A program made the translations under genes and the position numbers. From Corynebacterium sp. 21KM1197 (GTDB lineage: Bacteria; Actinomycetota; Actinomycetes; Mycobacteriales; Mycobacteriaceae), in contig NZ_CP123907.1 of assembly GCF_033783015.1 (NCBI RefSeq), forward strand, positions 1,302,001 to 1,366,000: DNA of 64,000 nt, given 5' to 3'. Position 1 is the stretch's first letter; every line of letters starts with the position of its first letter. The notes beneath the pieces were generated by a model that did no database searches, was not told the origin of the DNA, and saw only the letters and a list, made by a program, of their open reading frames with translations. Positions 57,905 through 64,000 of this stretch are shown here, piece after piece.

Positions 57905-58726
57905 CTAGAGCCAGGTGGTTCCCGTGGCCACGATCTCCGAGGGGCCGGTGAGCGTGGCGGTATCCTCTCCGATGGTCACGGTCACCTCGCCGCCGGGAAC
58001 CCGCACGGTGACCTCCCCGGTGGCGTGTCCGGCGTCGGCAAGCGCCGCGGTGGCCGCCGCCACGGTGCCGGTGCCGCAGGAAAGGGTCTCCCCCACTCCG
58101 CGCTCCCACACGCGCATGTCCACCGCGCCCTCGGCCAGCGGCGTGAGCACCTCCACATTGACGCCCTGGGGGAAGAACTCCCGATCCCACTCCGGCTGGC
58201 GCAGCGGCCAGGCGGCGAGGCCCTGCGCGTCCAGGCCGGGGATCACGGCCGCCAGGTGCGGGTTGCCCACGTTGATGCCCAGTCCGGCAAAGGACTGCTC
58301 CCCCATGCGCGCGGTGGAAAGCCCCTCCACGCGCACCGGCCCCATGTCCACAGAGACTATTGCGCGCCGATCGGTGGCCTCGTGTACCTCCACCGCGCGG
58401 TGCCCGGCCCGGGTATCCACCGTGAACGCGGCGGAATCCACCAGGCCCCGGGAATAGAGCCAGTGGGCAAACACCCGCACGCCGTTGCCGCACATCTCCG
58501 CTATGGAGCCGTCCGCGTTGCGATAATCCATAAACCACAGGCTCTCCCGACGCACCACCCGCAGGATTCCATCCGCCCCCAGCCCCTTGTGCCTATCCGC
58601 CAGGCGAGCCACGCGCTCCGGGGTGAGATCTCTCTCCCCGTGCTCATCGGGAATGATGAGGAAGTCATTGCCCGTTCCGTGGCCCTTGGCGTACAACAGT
58701 TCCGTTTCCGTGTTCACTCCAGCCAC
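57905..58726 (-). CDS. dapF: Diaminopimelate epimerase
   Basis: 273 residues. Converts LL- to meso-diaminopimelate for lysine and peptidoglycan. The two catalytic cysteines are C79 ([11 protein letters not shown]) and C217 ([11 protein letters not shown]), with GHGTGNDF and INVGNPHL also intact. The start overlaps the miaA stop by 13 bases. An 11-base word copy lies at 58033. Confidence 0.97.
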   Translation of the reverse strand: MAGVNTETELLYAKGHGTGNDFLIIPDEHGERDLTPERVARLADRHKGLGADGILRVVRRESLWFMDYRNADGSIAEMCGNGVRVFAHWLYSRGLVDSAAFTVDTRAGHRAVEVHEATDRRAIVSVDMGPVRVEGLSTARMGEQSFAGLGINVGNPHLAAVIPGLDAQGLAAWPLRQPEWDREFFPQGVNVEVLTPLAEGAVDMRVWERGVGETLSCGTGTVAAATAALADAGHATGEVTVRVPGGEVTVTIGEDTATLTGPSEIVATGTTWL

Positions 58727-59637
58727 TCTAGCGCCTGGGCGCGGGTATCACCGGCGGCGTCAATCCAATGGATCCGGGGATCGCGGCGGAACCAGGCTCG
58801 TTGCCTGCGTACGTAGCGCCGCGTGCCCGTGGTGGTGCGCTCCCGAGCCTCCTCCCAGCTCATCTCCCCAGCCAGGGCGGCCAGCACCTGCGCGTATCCG
58901 ATGGCCCGGCCCGCCGTGGAATCGCGCCGCAGCCCGTTGCTAGCCACCAGTTCCTCCACCTCAGCCACCAGGCCCGCCTCAAACATCGCCTCGGTGCGCC
59001 GCGCAATGCGCGGGTTGAGCCACTCAGGCGTGGTTTCCAGTCCGATGATTCGAGTATTCCAGCGCGGCGGCGCGCCGATCGGCGGCTGGCTGGCCTGGTA
59101 GGGCTTGCCCGTGATTTCGATGACCTCCAGGGCGCGCACGGTGCGGCGGGGATCCTGGTCCTCGATGATCTCCGCCGCCTGGGGATCGCGCCGCGCTAAC
59201 TCCGCGTGCAGGGCCGCCACGCCGACGGCGTCCAGGCGATCCTGCCATTTCTGCCGCACCTCGGGGTCGGTGGGGGGAAACTGCCAATCATCGAGCAGGG
59301 ACTGCGCATACAGCATGGAGCCCCCCACCAGAATCGGGGTGACGCCCCGCTCGCGCAGGGCCTCCACATCGGCCACCGCCGCGCGCTGATACCGCGCCAC
59401 CGAGGCCGTTTCCGTTACCTCCCACACGTCTAATTGGTGGTGCGGTATTCCCTCGCGCTCCGTCACGCTGAGTTTGGCCGTGCCAATATCCATGCCCCTA
59501 TACAACTGCATGGAATCCACATTCACGATCTCCCCGCCCAGGTGGTGCGCCAGCGCCAGCCCCAGGGCGGACTTTCCCGACGCCGTGGGCCCCACCACCG
59601 CGATCGGGGTAGGAGCGATCGAGGCAGGGGCGATCAC
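58714..59637 (-). CDS. miaA: tRNA dimethylallyltransferase
   Basis: 307 residues from the GTG at 59637, whose GTGA overlaps the stop of the gene upstream. P-loop [13 protein letters not shown], the substrate aspartate region [17 protein letters not shown], and [14 protein letters not shown] are seen. Makes i6A37 in tRNAs reading UNN codons; MiaB, at the right end of the window, then thiomethylates it. Confidence 0.95.
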   Translation of the reverse strand: MIAPASIAPTPIAVVGPTASGKSALGLALAHHLGGEIVNVDSMQLYRGMDIGTAKLSVTEREGIPHHQLDVWEVTETASVARYQRAAVADVEALRERGVTPILVGGSMLYAQSLLDDWQFPPTDPEVRQKWQDRLDAVGVAALHAELARRDPQAAEIIEDQDPRRTVRALEVIEITGKPYQASQPPIGAPPRWNTRIIGLETTPEWLNPRIARRTEAMFEAGLVAEVEELVASNGLRRDSTAGRAIGYAQVLAALAGEMSWEEARERTTTGTRRYVRRQRAWFRRDPRIHWIDAAGDTRAQALEWLE

Positions 59638-60272
59638 GCCTCCCACTCCCACTCGGCCACGTAGCGGCCCACCCCGGCGGTGGCGTCCACGTCCACCAGG
59701 TGCGCGCGAGTGGGGCGCAGGGCCGCGAGTTCGCACCACAGTTCCTGCTCGATCACCCCGGCCCCGCCCAACCAGGAGGCGAGATCGGGGTCGGGCTCGC
59801 CTCCCTCCAGGCGGCCCGCCAGCAGGTCACGGCACCATTGATCGGCCTGGGAAGCGGCGTCGATAAGCGAAAGCGGGGCACGCGGGGTGAGCCCGGCCGA
59901 GCCGTCCACCGCCACCACCGTGAGCACGCCCTCCTCCGGGGCGTGGATTCGATCCCGCACCTGCACCACGTTCGCCCGGGGGCCCAGCACATGCCGCATC
60001 ACCAGCTCCGGGAGGTAATGCCCCTCGCTCACCCGCTCCTGCGGCGCACCCCAGGCACGGAGGCTCCCCGCGTGGGCGGTAAACCACCGCTTATCGCGGC
60101 TGCCCACCAGGTGAATGGGCATGCCTGCGTACTTCTCCGCGCTGCGCTGGGCCAGGGCGCGCAGCCGTTGGCCCGCCTCATCGCGGGGGGCCAACGCAGC
60201 GATGAGGGCTGGGCTTCCGGGCATCACCAAGAGTTGAGCAGTCACGGGGAATAAGGTTAATGGGTACATCAT
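59634..60272 (-). CDS. DODA-like conserved hypothetical protein
   Basis: 212 residues, starting [23 protein letters not shown] (ATG at 60272 or 60269, no clear ribosome site). The order of segments ([49 protein letters not shown]) fits the actinobacterial relatives annotated as class III extradiol-dioxygenase-like, Rv2728c type. The metal ligands of true dioxygenases are not obvious, so catalytic function is uncertain. Coupled to miaA and dapF. Confidence 0.72.
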   Translation of the reverse strand: MMYPLTLFPVTAQLLVMPGSPALIAALAPRDEAGQRLRALAQRSAEKYAGMPIHLVGSRDKRWFTAHAGSLRAWGAPQERVSEGHYLPELVMRHVLGPRANVVQVRDRIHAPEEGVLTVVAVDGSAGLTPRAPLSLIDAASQADQWCRDLLAGRLEGGEPDPDLASWLGGAGVIEQELWCELAALRPTRAHLVDVDATAGVGRYVAEWEWEA

Positions 60273-60372
60273 GACGCGCAAGGCGCGGGCCTGTACATTT
60301 GATAGGTGCGATGTGCGACGGTCGCGCTCAGCGCGGCGTGAGAACTCAACCGATAAGGATGTGCTTTCTGAT

Positions 60373-61692
60373 ATGACCCCCCAACCCGCCCCCAGCCCGG
60401 CGCAATTGGCAAGGAAAAAGCCAACCCCCGGCCCCAAGGCCGCGGCCAAGGCTCCCGCCGCCCAGCCCGCGCCCAATAATCCCGCGCAGTGGGGGCGCGT
60501 GGAAGCCGATGGCACCGCCTGGGTGCGCACCGGCGACGGGGAACGCCGCATTAGTCAGTACAAGGCCGGTACCCCCGAGGAGGGCCTGGCCCACTTCGGT
60601 GCCCGCTTTGATGACCTCTCCACCGAGGTCTCCCTGCTGGAATCGCGCCTGCGCCTCCACCCCGAGGACGCCGAGGCGATCCGCACCCAGGCCAAGGAGG
60701 TGCGCGCCCAGCTCGACACCGCCGCCGTGATCGGTGACCTCGATTCCCTCGATACCCGCCTGGTGGGCATCATCGCGGATACCGATACCGCCCAGGCCCA
60801 GGTGGCCCAGGAGAAGCAGCGACGCCGCGCTGAGGCCATCGCCGCCAAGGAAAAACTGGCCGCCGAGGCCGAGGAGATCGCCGCGAACTCCACCGAGTGG
60901 AAGGCGGCCGGGGATCGGATTCACGCCATCCTGGAGGAATGGAAGACCATTCACGGGGTGGACCGCAAAACCGACGATAAGTTGTGGAAGCGCTACTCGC
61001 GCGCCCGCGATTCCTTTAACCGCCGCCGCGGCTCCCACTTTGCCGACCTCGACCGCGCCCGCGCCCAGGCCAAGCGTGCCAAGGAGGAACTGGTGGAGCG
61101 CGCCCAGGCCTTGCAGGATTCCACCGACTGGGGCGAGACGGCCCGCGCCTTCCGCGACCTAATGAAGGAATGGAAGACCATCGGCCGCGCCCCCCGCGAG
61201 GCGGACGACGCCCTCTGGGAGCAGTTCCGCGGCGCCCAGGATCACTTCTTTGACGCCCGCACCGCCGCCAACAACGCCCGCGACCGCGAATACGCCGATA
61301 ACGCCGCCGCCAAGGACGCCCTGTTGGACGAGTACCGGCCCCTGATTAAGCCCGAGGAGAACCTGGAGGCCGCCCGCGACAAACTGGCCGAGTTGCAGGA
61401 AAAGTGGGAGCAGATCGGCTACGTGCCCCGGGGCAAGGTGCGCGAGTATGAGGATAAGATCGCCTCTCTGGAGCGCTCCGTGAAGGAGGCCGCCGAAAGC
61501 AAGTGGCGGCGCACCGATCCCGCCGCCCAGGCCCGCGCCGCGCAGTTCCAAGCCAAGGTGGACGAGTTCACCGCCCAAGCCGAGCAGGCGGAGGCCAAGG
61601 GCAACGCCAAGCAGGCCGAAAAACTGCGCGCCCAGGCCGCACAGTGGGCCGAGTGGGCCAACACCGCAGCGCAGGCCGTGGAAAACCGCTAA
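60373..61692 (+). CDS. DUF349 repeat coiled-coil protein
   Basis: 439 residues from the ATG at 60373. A Pro/Ala/Lys N-terminus leads to a small domain (QWGRVEADGTAWVRTGDGERRISQY), then a long charged helical region with three DUF349 repeats, each marked by W-K-X2-(G/H)-(x)-(A/D)-(x)-(R/K) such as EEWKTIHGVDRKTDDKLWKRY, KEWKTIGRAPREADDALWEQF and KWEQIGYVPRG. Ends in an Ala/Glu/Gln coiled coil. Rv2731 counterpart; function unknown. Confidence 0.92.
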   Translation: MTPQPAPSPAQLARKKPTPGPKAAAKAPAAQPAPNNPAQWGRVEADGTAWVRTGDGERRISQYKAGTPEEGLAHFGARFDDLSTEVSLLESRLRLHPEDAEAIRTQAKEVRAQLDTAAVIGDLDSLDTRLVGIIADTDTAQAQVAQEKQRRRAEAIAAKEKLAAEAEEIAANSTEWKAAGDRIHAILEEWKTIHGVDRKTDDKLWKRYSRARDSFNRRRGSHFADLDRARAQAKRAKEELVERAQALQDSTDWGETARAFRDLMKEWKTIGRAPREADDALWEQFRGAQDHFFDARTAANNARDREYADNAAAKDALLDEYRPLIKPEENLEAARDKLAELQEKWEQIGYVPRGKVREYEDKIASLERSVKEAAESKWRRTDPAAQARAAQFQAKVDEFTAQAEQAEAKGNAKQAEKLRAQAAQWAEWANTAAQAVENR

Positions 61693-61716
61693 GGTCGGCT
61701 CCCGGCCCCAATGATA

Positions 61717-61748
61717 AAACCCGATCCCCTTGAACAGGGATCGGGTTT
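61717..61748. terminator. Bidirectional terminator after the DUF349 gene
   Basis: AAACCCGATCCC and GGGATCGGGTTT form a perfect 12-bp stem with an 8-base loop between the convergent DUF349 and membrane-protein genes; A/T ends on both sides. Confidence 0.92.
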
Positions 61749-61775
61749 CATTCTTTGCTCTCGACGGCCCGGATT

Positions 61776-62483
61776 CTAAGGGTTCTCGGTGCCCTTGTCC
61801 TCCGGCTGCGGCCGAACCTCACGGGAAGCTCGGGCCGCCCTCTCGGTGGCCCGGCTGCGCCGATCATCCACCAACAGGGGATTCTCCTGCTCACCGCGCT
61901 GCTGCTGCTTTACCAGGGCCGCGCGCTGGGCATAGCCCACCTCGTCCAGGTCGCTGGCCTGGGCGCGAGCCTGAGCAATGCGCTCCTGCTCCGGCGAGCG
62001 GCGCAGCGCGATGAGCGAATACACCACCACGGCCACCACCACGGCACCGATCGCCAGGTAGGCCCCGACACCGGCACTAGTGGCCTCCTCGCTACCCGGG
62101 CGGGTCTGGCGCAGCCACATCGCCAACAGCGCCTCCACCGCCGCGATGGTGCACAGCATCCAGGCCAGCAACGCCCACACCGTGCGGCGCAGCGTCAGGG
62201 CCAGCCCCGTGAACACACCCAGGCCGAGGAAAGCGCACACGGCAAAGATGTACTCGGTGACCTTCACCCCGGCCTCGGAGGCGGCGTCGCTAAAAAGCAA
62301 GACCTGATACCCCGCCACGCCGGTGACCTGGGGTAAAAACAGCGACACCATGTAGAACACATACGCGCCCAGCAGCACGTACCCCGGCGTGCCCAGCCAC
62401 AACCGCGAGGCCGCCTTGCGCTCTAGGGCGGCCAACTGCGCCGCCGAGTGTTCTTCCTTGCGTGCTTCTGCCGCTTCTGCCAT
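61776..62483 (-). CDS. Four-helix membrane protein (Rv2732c type)
   Basis: 235 residues from the ATG at 62483. Short charged N-terminus, four membrane helices (YVLLGAYVFYMVSLFLPQVTG; TEYIFAVCAFLGLGVFTGLAL; TVWALLAWMLCTIAAVEALLAMW; YLAIGAVVVAVVVYSLIAL) and a long basic, Arg/Gln-rich cytoplasmic tail. Follows miaB in the same direction. No known function. Confidence 0.85.
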   Translation of the reverse strand: MAEAAEARKEEHSAAQLAALERKAASRLWLGTPGYVLLGAYVFYMVSLFLPQVTGVAGYQVLLFSDAASEAGVKVTEYIFAVCAFLGLGVFTGLALTLRRTVWALLAWMLCTIAAVEALLAMWLRQTRPGSEEATSAGVGAYLAIGAVVVAVVVYSLIALRRSPEQERIAQARAQASDLDEVGYAQRAALVKQQQRGEQENPLLVDDRRSRATERAARASREVRPQPEDKGTENP

Positions 62484-62566
62484 GAGATTCCTGCCTCGGT
62501 GCTTCTGTTGATTCCCGCCCGGTGTGACGGGCATGTCAGGGTGGAATGGGCGTGGTGCTGGTGGCG

Positions 62567-64000
62567 CTAGGAGCGCGGGCGCAGGCTCGGCATGCCCAGG
62601 TCCACGCCCACGGGGGCGGTGGTGGGCGTGCGACCGATCTCCGCCATATCGCCCGCCTTGGTGCGGCGGTGGCGCGCCACCCCGGAATCCGCGATGAGGA
62701 AGAACGGCGTGGAATCCGTCACGGTCACCTCCACCACATCGCCGGGGCGAATGGCCTCGGTGGCTCCGGAGGGATCAAAGTGCACCAGGCGGCCATCGCG
62801 GGCGCGGCCAGACATGCGCTGGGTGCGGTGGTTCTTGCGCCCGGCCTGATCCTGAACGATCAATTCCACCGGGGTACCCACCAGAGCGGCATTATCCTCC
62901 GCGCTGATCCGCTCTTGCAGGGCAATCAAACGCTCGTAACGCTCCTGCACCACCTCCTTGGGCACCTGATTATCCATCTCCGCGGCCGGGGTTCCGGGCC
63001 GGGGCGAGTACTGGAAGGTAAACGCGGAGGTAAACCGGGCCTTTTCCACCACATCGAGGGTGGCCTGGAAGTCCTCCTCCGTCTCACCGGGGAAGCCCAC
63101 GATGATGTCCGTGGTGATCGCCGCGTGCGGGATCTTGGCGCGCACCTCCTCCAGGATTCCTAAAAACTTCCTGGTGCGGTAGGAGCGCCGCATGGCCTTA
63201 AGCACCGCGTCCGAACCCGATTGCAGGGGCATGTGCAACTGGGGGCACACGTTGGGGGTTTCCGCCATCGCGTCGATCACATCCGAGGTGAACTCCGCCG
63301 GGTGCGGGCTAGTAAACCGCACGCGCTCTAGCCCCTCGATCGTGCCGCAGGCGCGCAGCAGTTTGGAAAAGGCCGAGCGATCGCGCTCTAACTCGGGATC
63401 CGCAAAGTGCACGCCATAGGCATTCACGTTCTGCCCCAGCAGCGTCACCTCCGTGACGCCCTGATCCACCAGGGCCTGCACCTCCGCAAGAATATCGCCG
63501 GGGCGGCGATCCGCCTCCTTGCCGCGCAGCGAGGGAACAATGCAGAACGTGCAGGTGTTATTGCAGCCCACGGAGATGGAGACCCACCCGGCATAGGCCG
63601 ATTCCCGCTTGGCGGGTAGCACCGAGGGGAACTCCTCTAGGGCCTCCACGATCTCCACCTCAGCGCGGTCATTGTGCTGGGCGCGATCCAGCAGCGCCGG
63701 AAGCGAGCCGATGTTGTGCGTGCCAAACACCACGTCCACCCAGGGGGCCTTGTCCACCACCGTGGAGCGATCTTTTTGCGCAAGGCACCCACCCACGGCG
63801 ATCTGCATTCCGGGATGCTGATCCTTCACCTTTTTCAACTGGCCCAGGGAGCCATAAAGGCGATTATCCGCGTTCTCCCGCACCGCGCAGGTGTTATACA
63901 CCACCAGGTCCGCCTGGGCATCGGTATCGGCCGGAACGTATCCGGCCTCCTCCAAAAGGCCAGCCAGACGCTCGGAATCGTGCACGTTCATCTGGCACCC
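62567..64000 (-). CDS. miaB: tRNA (N6-isopentenyl adenosine(37)-C2)-methylthiotransferase, partial at 5' end
   Basis: The frame is open to the right edge, where it reads [14 protein letters not shown], the start of the N-terminal cluster-binding domain; only a few residues are missing. The radical-SAM domain has C-NNT-C-TF-C ([11 protein letters not shown]), and a C-terminal TRAM domain ends the protein ([21 protein letters not shown]). Two [4Fe-4S] clusters are used to make ms2i6A37. Works after MiaA. Confidence 0.96.
   Translation of the reverse strand, partial: GCQMNVHDSERLAGLLEEAGYVPADTDAQADLVVYNTCAVRENADNRLYGSLGQLKKVKDQHPGMQIAVGGCLAQKDRSTVVDKAPWVDVVFGTHNIGSLPALLDRAQHNDRAEVEIVEALEEFPSVLPAKRESAYAGWVSISVGCNNTCTFCIVPSLRGKEADRRPGDILAEVQALVDQGVTEVTLLGQNVNAYGVHFADPELERDRSAFSKLLRACGTIEGLERVRFTSPHPAEFTSDVIDAMAETPNVCPQLHMPLQSGSDAVLKAMRRSYRTRKFLGILEEVRAKIPHAAITTDIIVGFPGETEEDFQATLDVVEKARFTSAFTFQYSPRPGTPAAEMDNQVPKEVVQERYERLIALQERISAEDNAALVGTPVELIVQDQAGRKNHRTQRMSGRARDGRLVHFDPSGATEAIRPGDVVEVTVTDSTPFFLIADSGVARHRRTKAGDMAEIGRTPTTAPVGVDLGMPSLRPRS

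Noticed and set aside
1..64000. CRISPR arrays, prophage or complete insertion sequences
   Set aside because: No regular spaced repeats, cas genes, phage structural genes or transposase genes were seen.

Overview
The window is core chromosome of a Corynebacterium (high G+C Actinomycetota); the species cannot be fixed from sequence alone. The evidence is genus-typical gene content and order: a DtxR-type iron regulator next to sigB and galE, OxyR with cysteines at 206 and 215, a lexA/divS/nrdR cluster, SugR with a fructose PTS, an AftC-type arabinofuranosyltransferase for mycolata cell wall, and a gene order that follows the M. tuberculosis Rv2671-Rv2733c segment (RibD-like, aftC, msrB, hemQ, DUF3000, RNase D, dxs, TrmA-like, DUF3159, DUF3710, dut, DUF3093, DUF4193, suhB, ppgK, sigA, DUF3039/DUF3099, sigB, dtxR, PAC2, nrdR, lexA, dapF, miaA, DUF349, miaB).

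Layout. 1-5.3 kb (minus): HIT hydrolase, thrS, then a secreted copper/heme operon of CopC, PCuAC and a Tat-exported DyP peroxidase. 5.5-6.4 kb: a tRNA-Val(CAC) on the minus strand with a strong terminator, then a six-gene plus-strand tRNA array (three Gly-GCC, two Val-GAC, one Cys-GCA) containing a 170-bp tandem duplication. 6.5-11.9 kb: RibD-like reductase, aftC, msrB, hemQ, DUF3000 and RNase D. 11.9-13.5 kb: an A+T-rich insertion carrying a lone rhuM gene. 13.5-21.8 kb: dxs, tRNA/rRNA methyltransferase, dut and small actinobacterial proteins, including a frameshifted methyltransferase, then suhB. 21.8-33.9 kb: ppgK, sigA, membrane proteins, a helicase, HemK-like methyltransferase, dtd, sigB, dtxR and galE. 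34-45.6 kb: DUF4192, PAC2, an SKI2-like helicase, oxyR, two paralogous membrane proteins (one broken by an amber codon) and hrpA. 45.6-54.1 kb: nrdR, divS-like, lexA, sugR, ptsI, fruK, ptsF and ptsH, i.e. the SOS regulators and a compact fructose PTS. 54.2-64 kb: uracil permease, hflX, a Cys/Gly-tailed protein of unknown function, dapF, miaA, a DODA-like protein, DUF349 protein, membrane protein and miaB (cut by the window edge).

Functionally this is a housekeeping and regulatory region: two group-1/2 sigma factors, iron (DtxR), peroxide (OxyR), SOS (LexA), ribonucleotide reductase (NrdR) and sugar (SugR) regulators lie within 27 kb. PtsI, HPr and EIIABC-Fru with 1-phosphofructokinase form a complete fructose uptake route.

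No phage, CRISPR or complete insertion sequence was seen. The most unusual signal is an 11-base word, CGTCGRYAAGC, found 12 times across genes and spacers on both strands, including as an inverted pair that forms a hairpin between convergent genes. It behaves like a chromosomal signal sequence (uptake-, Chi- or KOPS-like) and is worth a genome-wide count.
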